A DNA stretch of 64,000 nt from Bosea beijingensis (GCF_030758975.1 NZ_CP132359.1:2700782-2764781), one strand, 5' to 3'; shown: positions 1 through 7,658, counted from the stretch's first letter. Numbers and translations are program-made. Notes: generated by a model from the sequence alone, not told the origin.

Positions 1-83
1 CCATCGCGCTTAACTCCTGAAGAGATCGGCCCCCAGCCGTTTTCCGCTGAGAGAACCGGCATTTCAGGGAAAGGTTCCAGGCC

Positions 84-899
84 TCAGGCTGTACCATCAG
101 CCTGTGCAGCGAGGGCACGCAAAGCCTCGCCCGTCGCCGCATCGGCCGGGAAGAAGGTCTCCAGCGCCAGTTCCGACAAGGTGACGTCCACGGGCGTGCC
201 GAACACGGTGGTCGTCGAGATCAGCGACAGCGTGGTCTCGCCGAGTTTCAACTGCATGGGCACGACGATCGCCGCTTCTGCCTCGGCGTCGTGTCGCCAC
301 CCCGTGTCGGGATGGGAATAGCTCATCAATTCGCCCAGCAGTTCGCCGAGCCTGGCATCGGCCGTCGCGCGCACCTGCTGGCGCAGTCTTGCCAGGAGAT
401 GGGCACGCCATTCCGCGAGATTGAGGATGAAGGGCGCGAGCCCCTGCGGATGCAGCGACAGGCGCAGCACATTGACGGGCGGCTTCAGCAGCTCCGCATC
501 CGCAACGAGGCCGAGCAATCGCGTCACCGCGCCGTTATAGGCCAGCAGCGTCCAGTGCCGGTCGACGGCGACCGCCGGATAGGGCTCGTGTCCCCTGAGG
601 ATGAGGTCGATCGCGCTGCGGGCAGCGTCCAGCGACGGGTCCTCCAGCGATCGCTCGGGATATACAGGCGCATAGCCGGCCGCCAGCAAGAGCGCGTTGC
701 GCTCCCGCAGGGGCACGGCGAGATGCTCGGCGAGCAGCAGGACCATCTCGCGGCTGGGCCGCGAGCGGCCGCTTTCGATGAAGCTCAGATGCTTCTGCGA
801 GATCTCGGCTTCGAGCGCGAGATCGAGCTGGCTGAAGCGGCGGAGCTGGCGCCAGTCGCGCAGCAACGCGCCGATCGGAGGAGGCTGATGTGTGTTCAT
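84..899 (-). CDS. XRE-family transcriptional regulator with MmyB-like ligand domain
   Basis: A DNA-binding regulator of 271 residues. Residues about 8-65 form a helix-turn-helix of the XRE type (GALLRDWRQLRRFSQLDLA, then SQKHLSFIESGRSRPS). The rest (about 95-260) matches the MmyB-type ligand-binding fold that follows such HTH domains in many proteobacterial regulators; a ligand cannot be read from sequence. I chose the ATG at 899 (MNTHQPPPIG) because 12 more upstream codons to 935 add only unrelated residues. It is divergent from the small membrane protein gene at 1029, with 129 bases between, so control of that gene is plausible but unproven. Confidence 0.88.
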   Translation of the reverse strand: MNTHQPPPIGALLRDWRQLRRFSQLDLALEAEISQKHLSFIESGRSRPSREMVLLLAEHLAVPLRERNALLLAAGYAPVYPERSLEDPSLDAARSAIDLILRGHEPYPAVAVDRHWTLLAYNGAVTRLLGLVADAELLKPPVNVLRLSLHPQGLAPFILNLAEWRAHLLARLRQQVRATADARLGELLGELMSYSHPDTGWRHDAEAEAAIVVPMQLKLGETTLSLISTTTVFGTPVDVTLSELALETFFPADAATGEALRALAAQADGTA

Positions 900-1028
900 G
901 GCGGAGAAGCTAGCGATCCCGGCGGGCCGTTCCAATTACCTCCCACTTAATCGACGGGCCGACGCGGTTCCGTCAGCATTCCCCTCATCGAAACGGGCTT
1001 GAGGCCCCAGACCGCCAAGGAGAATGCC

Positions 1029-1454
1029 ATGTCGCTCATCCAGTCCTCGCCGCTGCTGCGCACCGCTCTCGCCCTCGACGCCGCCGCCTGCGCCGGCATG
1101 GGCCTCATTCTCGCCGCTGCGGCCGGTCCGCTCTCGGCTCCGCTCGGGTTCCCTGCTGAGTTCCTGCGCGGCGCCGGCCTCGTGCTGCTGCCTTGCGCAG
1201 CGCTGATCGCCTGGTTTGCCAGCCGCAAGGCCCTGCCGCGCCTGGCGGTCTATGCCGTGATCGGAGTCAATCTGCTCTGGGTCGCCGACAGCATCGCCAT
1301 CCTCCTGATGGGCTGGTTCGCACCGACCGGGCTCGGCATCGCCTTCGTCCTGGCCCAGGCGGCCGCCGTGGCGATCGTGACCGAACTGGAAGTGATCGGC
1401 TTCAAGCGCTCGGGCGCGGCGCTCCCTTCCGGCGGCGCGGCGGCGCTTCTTTGA
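1029..1454 (+). CDS. Small four-helix inner-membrane protein, function unknown
   Basis: A 141-residue protein with four hydrophobic segments (about residues 10-32, 42-60, 67-88 and 95-118), suggesting an integral inner-membrane protein. No catalytic motif is visible. The start is the ATG at 1029 because AAGGAG (1017-1022) stands six bases upstream; an in-frame ATG 30 bases earlier has no such site. It is divergent from an XRE/MmyB-type regulator, an arrangement often seen for a regulator and its target. I do not recognise a specific family beyond small conserved membrane proteins. Confidence 0.75.
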   Translation: MSLIQSSPLLRTALALDAAACAGMGLILAAAAGPLSAPLGFPAEFLRGAGLVLLPCAALIAWFASRKALPRLAVYAVIGVNLLWVADSIAILLMGWFAPTGLGIAFVLAQAAAVAIVTELEVIGFKRSGAALPSGGAAALL

Positions 1455-1524
1455 AAACCGTCATCTGACTGTCGCATGGGCTGACTAGCCGACGGGCCTC
1501 TGTCTTCGTCAGCGGTGAGATCCC

Positions 1525-3726
1525 ATGCGCCAGCCTCTCGTCCTCGCGGCTCTCGCCGCCGTCCTTCTCAGCGGCACGGCCATGGCCGAGCCGCTCTTCA
1601 ACCGGATCGCCACCTTCTCGGTGCCGCAGAACCTGCCGGCCGATCGCGATCCCAAGAAGAAGACCGTCTCCGAGATCATCGCCGCCAATGGCGACGGCAC
1701 GCTGCTCGCCTATACCGATGCCGAGCAGAAGGCACTCGGGATCATCGACATCGCCGATCCCGCCAATCCCAGGCCCGCCGGTTTCGTGCCGCTGGAAGGC
1801 GAATCCACCTCGGTCATGATCCTCGGCGACAAGGCCTTCGTCGCGGTCGTCACCTCCGGCGACAATTTCAAGGAGCCGGCCGGCCATCTCGCCACCGTCG
1901 ACCTCAAGACGAAGCAGGTCGTGGCCAAGTGCGACCTCGGCGGCCAGCCCGACTCGGTCACGCTGACCAAGGACAAGGGCAAGATCGTCATCGCCATCGA
2001 GAACGAGCGTGACGAGAAGCTCAACAAGGGCGCGCTGCCGCAGCTCCCTGCCGGCAACCTCACCCTGATCGGCATCAAGGATGGCGCCATCGACTGCGCC
2101 ACCCGCCAGGTCGTCGATCTCACCGGCATCGCCGCCGTCGAGCCGACCGATCCGGAGCCGGAATTCGTCGACGTCAATCAGGATGGGCTCGTCGTGGTGA
2201 CGCTGCAGGAGAACAACCACCTTGCCATCGTCGATTCAAAGACCGGCAAGGTCGTGACGCATTTCCCGGCCGGCTCGGTCGACCTGAAGAACATCGACAA
2301 GACCCGTGACGGCAAGATCAGCCCGACCGAGGAGCTGAAAGGCCTCGCCCGCGAGCCCGACGCCGTGCGCTGGCTCGACAATGACCGTTTCGTCACCGCC
2401 AATGAAGGCGACTGGAAGGGCGGCTCGCGCGGCTTCACCATCTTCCGCAAGGACGGCACGATCGAGTTCGATTCCGGCTCCGCTGTCGACCACATCGCCA
2501 TGCGCCTCGGCCACTACCCCGAAAAGCGCTCGGCCGCGAAGGGCAGCGAGTCCGAGGGCATCGAGGTCGCGACCTACGGTAACGACCGCCTGATCTTCGT
2601 CGGGCTGGAACGCGCTTCGCTGGTGCTGGTCTACAAGGACGAGGGGGCGGGCAAGCCGCCGCGCTTCCTGCAGGCCCTGCCGACCGGCATCGGCCCTGAA
2701 GGCCTGCTCGCCATCCCGCAGCGCGATCTCTTCGTCTCCGCCTCCGAGACCGATGTCGGCGAGAAGGGCGGCGCGCGTTCGGCGGTGATGATCTATCGCC
2801 GCGCCGAGCAGGTTGCCGCCTATCCGACGATCCAGTCCGCCGACGAGAACGGCCTGCCGATCGGCTGGGGCGCACTCTCCGGCCTCGCGGCCGATCGCAC
2901 AGCGCCCGGAAAGCTCTTCTCGATCACCGACAGCGCCTATACGCCCTCGCGCATTCTCGAGATCGACGCGGCGCAGAAGCCCGCGAAGATCACGGGCGCG
3001 CTCACCGTTACTAAGGACGATAAGCCGGCGTCCTACGACCTCGAGGGCATCGCGACCCGCGAGGGCGGCGGCTTCTGGCTGGCCTCCGAGGGCAATCCCG
3101 AGAAGAAGGACGCGGTGCTCGCCGATATCCTGCTGCGCGTCTCGGCCAAGGGCGAGGTCGAGGAAGAGATTCGCCTGCCGGAAGCGCTCGCCAAGCACGC
3201 GGTCCGCTTCGGTTTGGAAGGCGTGGCGGTGACGGGCACGGGCGCGGACGAGACCGTCTGGCTCGTCGTCCAGCGCGAGTGGAAGGACGATCCCAAGGGC
3301 AAGGCCAAACTCCTCTCCTACAAGCCGGCGACCAAGGAATGGGGCGTACTGCACTACCCGCTGTCGCAAGCCGCCGCGGGCTTCTGGATGGGGTTGTCGG
3401 AGTTGGTCGCGCTGGGTGACGACCGCTTCGCCGTGATCGAGCGCGACAACGGCTTCGGCGCCAAGGCGGTGAAGGCGCTCCAGACCTTCTCGGTCAAGGG
3501 CCTGAAGCCGGCGGCGATCGGCGCGGCGGAAATCCCGACCGTGACCAAGACCCTGCTGCGCGACCTGACGCCGGACCTGATGAAGGCCGGCGGCTACGGC
3601 CTCGACAAGGTCGAGGGCATGACGGTCGACAAGGCCGGCAATCTCTTTGTCGTGACCGACAATGACGGCGTCGACGATTCCTCGGGCGAGACCCAGTTCT
3701 TCGCCTTCGGTCCCTTGCCGCGCTGA
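1525..3726 (+). CDS. Secreted esterase-like phytase-domain protein
   Basis: A 733-residue exported protein. Residues 1-21 are a signal peptide (MRQPLVLAALAAVLLSGTAMA). Residues about 25-420 look like a beta-propeller of the LVIVD/choice-of-anchor type, with repeated strands such as IIDIADPANPRPAGFV and LAIVDSKTGKVV. Residues about 430-733 match the esterase-like activity of phytase domain (blocks YDLEGIATREGGGFWLASEG and LDKVEGMTVDKAGNLFVVTD). The likely site is the periplasm, with phosphoester hydrolysis possible; the substrate is not known. The two-module build is long compared with single-domain phytase-like proteins. Downstream comes a hairpin that mainly serves the opposing met operon. 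Confidence 0.82.
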   Translation: MRQPLVLAALAAVLLSGTAMAEPLFNRIATFSVPQNLPADRDPKKKTVSEIIAANGDGTLLAYTDAEQKALGIIDIADPANPRPAGFVPLEGESTSVMILGDKAFVAVVTSGDNFKEPAGHLATVDLKTKQVVAKCDLGGQPDSVTLTKDKGKIVIAIENERDEKLNKGALPQLPAGNLTLIGIKDGAIDCATRQVVDLTGIAAVEPTDPEPEFVDVNQDGLVVVTLQENNHLAIVDSKTGKVVTHFPAGSVDLKNIDKTRDGKISPTEELKGLAREPDAVRWLDNDRFVTANEGDWKGGSRGFTIFRKDGTIEFDSGSAVDHIAMRLGHYPEKRSAAKGSESEGIEVATYGNDRLIFVGLERASLVLVYKDEGAGKPPRFLQALPTGIGPEGLLAIPQRDLFVSASETDVGEKGGARSAVMIYRRAEQVAAYPTIQSADENGLPIGWGALSGLAADRTAPGKLFSITDSAYTPSRILEIDAAQKPAKITGALTVTKDDKPASYDLEGIATREGGGFWLASEGNPEKKDAVLADILLRVSAKGEVEEEIRLPEALAKHAVRFGLEGVAVTGTGADETVWLVVQREWKDDPKGKAKLLSYKPATKEWGVLHYPLSQAAAGFWMGLSELVALGDDRFAVIERDNGFGAKAVKALQTFSVKGLKPAAIGAAEIPTVTKTLLRDLTPDLMKAGGYGLDKVEGMTVDKAGNLFVVTDNDGVDDSSGETQFFAFGPLPR

Positions 3727-3744
3727 GCATCGTCCAAAAGAAAA

Positions 3745-3771
3745 GCCCCGGATGCGGGTCGCATCCGGGGC
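3745..3771 (-). terminator. Intrinsic terminator of the metNIQ operon
   Basis: A perfect 12-bp stem (GCCCCGGATGCG / CGCATCCGGGGC) with a 3-base loop. Read on the minus strand it is followed by TTTTCTTTTGG, so it ends the methionine transport operon 46 bases after the metQ stop. A-rich sequence on its other side means it may also slow plus-strand transcripts from the phytase-like gene. Confidence 0.85.
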
Positions 3772-3816
3772 AAGGCGCCTGGCTGTTTTGACTGGAGAGC
3801 CAGGTGGGAGGAGCGG

Positions 3817-4617
3817 TTACCAGCCGGCGAGCACGGCGCCCTTGAAGCGCTCGGCGACGAAGGCCTTGATCTCGGGCGTGTGGTAGCTTTCGACCAGCGC
3901 CTTGACCCAGGGCTTGTCCTTGTCGGCGCTGCGCACGGCGATCAGGTTGACATAGGGGCCCTTGGCGTCCTCGCGCAGGATGGCCGAGGCCGGGTCGATC
4001 TTGGCATCGACGGCATAGTTGGTGTTGATCGCGGCGGCAGCGACATCGGCCAGCGAGCGCGGGGTCTGGGCGGCCTCGATCTCGATGATCTTCAGCTTCT
4101 TCGGATTGCCGACGATATCGGCCGGGCTCGGCTTGAAGCCGACGCCGTCCTTCAGCTTGATCACGCCTTTGTCCTGCAGCAGCAGCAGCGAGCGGCCGCC
4201 ATTGGTCGGGTCGTTCTGGATCGCGACGGTGGAGCCATCCGGCACCTGCGACCAGTCCTTGTACTTGGCCGAGTAGATGCCGAGCGGGAAGTTCACGGTC
4301 AGGCCGGCGCTCTCGATCTTGAAGCCGCGATCCTTCACCTGGTTGTCGAGATAGGGCTGGTTCTGGAAGGAATTGGCTTCCAGCTCGCCGGCATCGAGCG
4401 CCTGGTTCGGCACGACATAGTCGGAGAACTCGATGATCTTGAGTTCGATGCCCTTCTTGGCGAGGACGAGCTTCACCTTTTCCAGGATCTCGGCATGCGG
4501 GCCGGGCGAGACGCCGATGCGGATCACCTGGTTCTGCTGGGCGAGCGCCGGGACGGCGGCGAGCGTCAGGGCGAAGCCGGCCAGCAGCGCGGCGCGGCGA
4601 TTGAGGAGGGTCGTCAT
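3817..4617 (-). CDS. metQ: Methionine ABC transporter substrate-binding protein MetQ
   Basis: Periplasmic binding protein of the NlpA/MetQ family, 266 residues, the usual length. It captures methionine and hands it to MetNI. Family blocks include VIRIGVSPGPHAEILE, QNQPYLDNQVKDRG and AIQNDPTNGGRSLLLLQ. The N-terminus is a signal peptide ending PALAQ, with no lipobox cysteine. Most characterised MetQ/NlpA proteins are lipoproteins, so this one is probably freely periplasmic, unless its tether is replaced in some other way. It is the last gene of a minus-strand operon, 42 bases after metI, and is followed by a strong terminator. Confidence 0.93.
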   Translation of the reverse strand: MTTLLNRRAALLAGFALTLAAVPALAQQNQVIRIGVSPGPHAEILEKVKLVLAKKGIELKIIEFSDYVVPNQALDAGELEANSFQNQPYLDNQVKDRGFKIESAGLTVNFPLGIYSAKYKDWSQVPDGSTVAIQNDPTNGGRSLLLLQDKGVIKLKDGVGFKPSPADIVGNPKKLKIIEIEAAQTPRSLADVAAAAINTNYAVDAKIDPASAILREDAKGPYVNLIAVRSADKDKPWVKALVESYHTPEIKAFVAERFKGAVLAGW

Positions 4618-4659
4618 GATGTCGTTTCCTTCGGTCGGATAGGGATGAGTTTCAAAGCG

Positions 4660-5325
4660 TCAGGCGTGACGCAGGCGCTTGTTGAGATGGCGGGCGAGCC
4701 GGTCGCCGATGCTTTGGACGAGCTGGACGAGGACGATGAGCACGGCGACGACCGCCGCCATCACGTCCGGCATGAAGCGCTGGTAGCCGTAGCGGATGCC
4801 GAGATCACCGAGCCCGCCGCCACCGACCGCGCCGACCATGGCGGAGAAGCCGATCAGGCTGACCAGGGCGAGCGTCAGGCCGAGCACAATCGCCGGCAGG
4901 GCCTCGGGCACCAGCACCTTGCGCACGATCTGCACGGGAGTGGCGCCCATGGCGCGGGCGGCCTCGACCAGCCCCTGGTCGACCTCGCGCACCGCACCCT
5001 CGATCAACCTTGCGATGAACGGCGTCGCCGCGACGGTGAGCGGCACGATCGCGGCACCGGTGCCGATCGAGGTGCCGGCGATCAGGCGGGTGAACGGGAT
5101 GATCGCGACGACGAGGATGATGAAGGGCGTCGAGCGCGTGGCGTTGACCAGCGTGCCGAGCAGGAGATTGGCGGCCGGCGCCGCGAAGAGTTCGCCGCGC
5201 TTGCTGGTGGCGAGGAAGACGCCGAGCGGCAGGCCGAACAGGGTGCCGAGCCCGGCCGCGACCGCGACCATGGCGAGCGTGTCCAGCGTCGACTGGGCGA
5301 TAAGGCGGACGATTTCAGGAGACAT
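4660..5325 (-). CDS. metI: Methionine ABC transporter permease MetI
   Basis: Inner-membrane permease of 221 residues with five or six hydrophobic helices and the binding-protein-dependent transport loop (EAARAMGATPVQIVRKVLVPEALP) that docks on the MetN ATPase. FSAMVGAVGGGGLGDLGIRYGYQRF near residues 165-190 is typical of MetI. The gene start overlaps the end of metN by 11 bases, which suggests translational coupling. Confidence 0.95.
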   Translation of the reverse strand: MSPEIVRLIAQSTLDTLAMVAVAAGLGTLFGLPLGVFLATSKRGELFAAPAANLLLGTLVNATRSTPFIILVVAIIPFTRLIAGTSIGTGAAIVPLTVAATPFIARLIEGAVREVDQGLVEAARAMGATPVQIVRKVLVPEALPAIVLGLTLALVSLIGFSAMVGAVGGGGLGDLGIRYGYQRFMPDVMAAVVAVLIVLVQLVQSIGDRLARHLNKRLRHA

Positions 5326-6436
5326 GGCCGATCACCTCCGCCTTGAGATCGAGGCTCCTGAGGGCGCCGAGCACGGCGTCGCTCTCCGGTGCCCGCGAGG
5401 GCACCGAGACCAGCAGGCTGCCGAAAGGCTGGCCGGCAATGGCGTCGATCCGCCCGGCCAGGATGTTGACGTCGACGCCGACGATGGCGCTGAGCCGGCT
5501 GATCACCGGGGCGGTCGCGTTCTCACCGAGGAAGGTGATGCGCAGCACGATATTGTCGCCGGGGCGGGCGTCCTTGCGGATGCGATGTGCGAGATGCTCG
5601 GGCAGTTCGACGCCGGTCACCGTCTCGACGAAGCTCGCTGTCGTCGGATGCTGCGGGTTGGTGAAGACCGAGAAGGTTTCGCCCTGCTCGACGATGCGCC
5701 CGCCCTCGATCACCGCGACGCGGTCGCAGATTTCCTTGATGACGGGGATCTCGTGGGTGATCAGCAGGATGGTGATGCCGAGCTCGCGATTGACTTGGCG
5801 GAGCAGGGCGAGGATCGAGCGCGTCGTCTCGGGGTCGAGCGCCGAGGTCGCCTCGTCGCAGAGCAGCACCTTCGGATCGGTGGCGAGCGCCCGGGCAATA
5901 CCGACGCGCTGCTTCTGCCCGCCCGACAGCTCGGCCGGATAGCGCGCGCTCTTGTCGGACAGGCCGACCAGCGCGAGCAGCCGCTCGACCTTGGCAGTGA
6001 TCTCGGCCTTGCCGGCGCCCGCGATCTCCAGTGGCAGCGCGACATTGTCGAAGACCGTGCGCGACGAGAGCAGGTTGAAATGCTGGAAGATCATGCCGAT
6101 CCGTCGGCGCTGTTGGCGCCAGCCGGATTCGGTGAGGCCCGTGACATCCGTGCCTTCGATCAGGATACGGCCTTCGGTGGCGCGCTCCAGTCCGTTGACG
6201 AGGCGGATCAGCGTCGATTTGCCGGCGCCGGAGCGGCCGATCACGCCGAGGATGGTGCCGGCGGGCACGTCGAGATCGATCCCCGCGAGCGCGCCGACCG
6301 GCTGCTGGCCGCGGCGGCCCGGGTAGGTCTTGCCGACCTGCTCGAAGCGGATGGCCAGCTCGTGCAATGACAGGGGCAAGGAAACGGAAGTCACGCCGGC
6401 ACCGAGCGTGCCGGGTTTGACGGGGGCGTTCATCAT
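5315..6436 (-). CDS. metN: Methionine ABC transporter ATPase MetN
   Basis: ATP-binding subunit of the methionine importer, 373 residues. It shows Walker A (GRSGAGKSTL), the Q-loop (MIFQHFNLL), the signature LSGGQKQRVGIARAL, Walker B (VLLCDEATSALDPETT) and the H-loop (LLITHE). The C-terminal part (about residues 280-373) is the NIL/ACT-like domain through which MetN senses intracellular methionine. Compared with the roughly 340-residue E. coli protein it carries about 25 extra N-terminal residues; tandem ATGs at 6436 and 6433 are alternatives. It begins 4 bases after the stop of a 57-codon gene, so it belongs to the same transcript. Confidence 0.95.
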   Translation of the reverse strand: MMNAPVKPGTLGAGVTSVSLPLSLHELAIRFEQVGKTYPGRRGQQPVGALAGIDLDVPAGTILGVIGRSGAGKSTLIRLVNGLERATEGRILIEGTDVTGLTESGWRQQRRRIGMIFQHFNLLSSRTVFDNVALPLEIAGAGKAEITAKVERLLALVGLSDKSARYPAELSGGQKQRVGIARALATDPKVLLCDEATSALDPETTRSILALLRQVNRELGITILLITHEIPVIKEICDRVAVIEGGRIVEQGETFSVFTNPQHPTTASFVETVTGVELPEHLAHRIRKDARPGDNIVLRITFLGENATAPVISRLSAIVGVDVNILAGRIDAIAGQPFGSLLVSVPSRAPESDAVLGALRSLDLKAEVIGHVS

Positions 6437-6440
6437 TTCC

Positions 6441-6614
6441 TCAGAAATGCGTGTGGCAGGACCAGTGGGCGATGCCGAGCTGCTCGATGGTCACGTCATG
6501 GACCGAACGGCGCTGGTCGTCCGCGGTCGCGGCGTCGAGCGGGTCGAAGGTGGCCGGAACGGCCCGGGCGAACCAGTTCGCGAGCCCACCCCAGAGAGTG
6601 GAGAGAAGCTGCAT
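6441..6614 (-). CDS. Small 57-residue protein in the met operon, unknown
   Basis: A short reading frame (57 residues plus stop) between the 82-codon gene and metN. It begins MQLLSTLWGGLANWFARAV, an amphipathic and possibly membrane-associated stretch, and ends in a histidine/cysteine-rich tail (AHWSCHTHF). It starts 7 bases after the previous stop and ends 4 bases before the metN ATG. That tight packing is the best evidence that it is translated. No family is recognised. The HWSCHTH tail could bind a metal, but that is only a reading of composition. It could instead serve to couple translation into metN. Confidence 0.6.
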   Translation of the reverse strand: MQLLSTLWGGLANWFARAVPATFDPLDAATADDQRRSVHDVTIEQLGIAHWSCHTHF

Positions 6615-6621
6615 CGCCGCC

Positions 6622-6870
6622 TCACGAAGCCAGAAGCAGCGGCGCGCGCCGCTGCGAACGAAAGAGCCGGCGCGCGGCTGTCTCGGCGGCGCCGGGCGTG
6701 GCGAAGCGCTGCCCGTCCAGCGCCCGGAAGGCGGCGGAGGCCGAGACGAAGGTGAAGTCGCGCTCGTCGGCGCGGCGGCTCACGAGCCCGATCTGGGCCT
6801 CGCCGAGCTCGATGACATAGGCTTGCTGCGCCGGGCGGGCCCGGCTGGGAAGAGAATGAAGCTGGGACAT
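6622..6870 (-). CDS. Small 82-residue conserved-type protein in the met operon, unknown
   Basis: An 82-residue protein starting MSQLHSLPSRARP at 6870, with AAAGGCAG as ribosome-binding site 7-8 bases upstream. The centre (AYVIELGEAQIGLVSRR, then FTFVSASAAFRALDGQRF) reads like a compact alpha/beta fold: a strand pair, then FVSAS..FRALDG and an alanine-rich helix with basic end. It has no signal peptide or membrane helix. It is the first structural gene after the riboswitch and leader peptide, and is followed by a 57-codon gene and metN. The frame can be extended upstream to 7005, but the extension would run through the leader peptide region. Function not recognised. Confidence 0.65.
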   Translation of the reverse strand: MSQLHSLPSRARPAQQAYVIELGEAQIGLVSRRADERDFTFVSASAAFRALDGQRFATPGAAETAARRLFRSQRRAPLLLAS

Positions 6871-6921
6871 GGAACTGCCTTTTGCCGCGCGGGCGGCGTT
6901 CGTCGAAACGATCGGATGGGA

Positions 6922-6937
6922 AGGGCCTCTCGGCCCT
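6922..6937 (-). other. Hairpin just after the leader peptide stop
   Basis: AGGGCC / GGCCCT, a 6-bp stem with a GAGA tetraloop (minus-strand reading), six bases past the leader peptide stop codon. It has no T-tract, so it is not a classic terminator. Its placement fits a structure that ribosome position on the leader could influence. Confidence 0.45.
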
Positions 6938-6943
6938 GCGATC

Positions 6944-7012
6944 TCAGCGTCGACAGCGGCAGGACATGCGACGGAAGCGGGATTGGCTTCGGCTCGCTTT
7001 CGCAATGGTCAT
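6944..7012 (-). CDS. Putative 22-residue leader peptide of the met operon
   Basis: A 22-codon frame with a strong ribosome-binding site, GAGGAG, six bases before its ATG at 7012. The peptide is basic and ends RFRRMSCRCRR, so a Met codon and two Cys codons sit within the last seven positions. It lies between the SAM-II-like riboswitch and the first structural gene, and is followed by a 6-bp hairpin. This layout matches amino-acid-responsive leader peptides, and sulfur amino acids near the end would suit a methionine operon. The frame is short and GC-rich, so chance cannot be excluded; the ribosome-binding site and position are the main support. Confidence 0.5.
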   Translation of the reverse strand: MTIAKASRSQSRFRRMSCRCRR

Positions 7013-7049
7013 GTCAGTCTCCTCGATCTGGAGCCCACGACCCAGTCGT

Positions 7050-7102
7050 GGCGCTTTAGCGTTTGGTGACGCGGCGCAAGCTGCTGCTCAAATCTCCGCG
7101 GC
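7050..7102 (-). promoter_or_regulatory. SAM-II-like riboswitch upstream of the met operon
   Basis: On the minus strand the stretch contains, in order, CGCGG, AGATTTGAGC, GCTTGC, CCGCG and CGCTAAA. CGCGG/CCGCG can form the P1 stem. GATTTGAGC, GCTTGC and CGCTAAA in that order match what I recall of alphaproteobacterial SAM-II (metA-type) aptamers, whose usual targets are methionine genes. It differs from them in the segment between P1 and GCTAAA, which reads CACCAAA rather than a longer A-rich run. A 7-bp hairpin (7035-7051) follows and could be the expression platform. High S-adenosylmethionine would be expected to shut the operon off. Confidence 0.6.
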
Positions 7103-7126
7103 TCCCCGATTGCTCCGGGAGCACCT

Positions 7127-7157
7127 ACAATCTGAGCGGAATCGTCCTCTTTGTCAA
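7127..7157 (-). promoter_or_regulatory. Candidate promoter of the met operon
   Basis: A perfect -35 hexamer TTGACA (7157-7152) is followed by a weak -10 candidate near 7127-7132 (GATTGT, spacing 19). Transcription would begin about 15-20 bases before the riboswitch, which is the right geometry. The rest of the 6871-7280 gap holds the leader peptide, hairpins and riboswitch; nothing else is evident apart from sequence upstream of the divergent gene at 7281. Confidence 0.35.
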
Positions 7158-7280
7158 TCGGATCGTTCTTTTAAAGAGACTCGCCGACGGAGATAAATAT
7201 TCTCCGAGCGTCGTCGGTCGCCCGTCGGATGCGGCAATGCGCGGCTTGACGAAACCGCGGAAGCGGCGCCATTTGCCGCC

Positions 7281-7658
7281 ATGCAGGCTCGCGCCGCCCT
7301 TCTCGATCGTCTTCGCCGTTCCGGGCTCGGAGCCTGGCTGGCGATGGCCTATGCGCTTTGCGTCATGGCCCTGGCGCTCGCACCGGCGCCGGCCATGGCG
7401 GCGTTCGGCGGTTCGGACGGCGTCGTGCTCTGTTCAGGCGCGCCGGTCCCTGACGAGGGCCAGCCGGTTCCGGCCGGCGGTCTCACCCACTGCAAGGGCT
7501 GCCCGCTCAATCCGGTGCTCGCCGGCCCGCCGGTCGAGACCGTGACGGGGCCGGGGCGTCTCGCCACGCGCCTGGTCTCGCCTGCGCTGCTGGCAGAAGG
7601 CTTGCCGCATCGTTTCGCGGCCGGGCTCGCGCAATCGCGCGCGCCGCCGTTGGGCTGA
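7281..7658 (+). CDS. Small secreted/membrane protein with CxxC motif (DUF2946-like)
   Basis: A 125-residue protein. Residues about 18-41 form a hydrophobic signal or anchor (LAMAYALCVMALALAPAPAMA), and the mature part has cysteines in GVVLCSG and THCKGCPLN. A histidine and CxxC after a signal sequence, next to a copper chaperone gene, resembles the DUF2946 group found in copper-handling clusters. The match rests on layout rather than strong sequence identity. It is followed after 109 bases by the PCu(A)C gene on the same strand, so a shared role in periplasmic copper handling is likely. No strong ribosome-binding site precedes the ATG, so the start is uncertain. Confidence 0.6.
   Translation: MQARAALLDRLRRSGLGAWLAMAYALCVMALALAPAPAMAAFGGSDGVVLCSGAPVPDEGQPVPAGGLTHCKGCPLNPVLAGPPVETVTGPGRLATRLVSPALLAEGLPHRFAAGLAQSRAPPLG

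Noticed and set aside
34..83. A hairpin or terminator after the XRE gene
   Set aside because: Only weak, short complementarity is visible and no T-tract lies downstream on the minus strand.
3880..5346. A 488-codon open frame on the plus strand
   Set aside because: It lies opposite metQ and metI, has a composition dominated by Arg, Asp and Gly, and shows no family motif. It is an antisense shadow of GC-rich genes.
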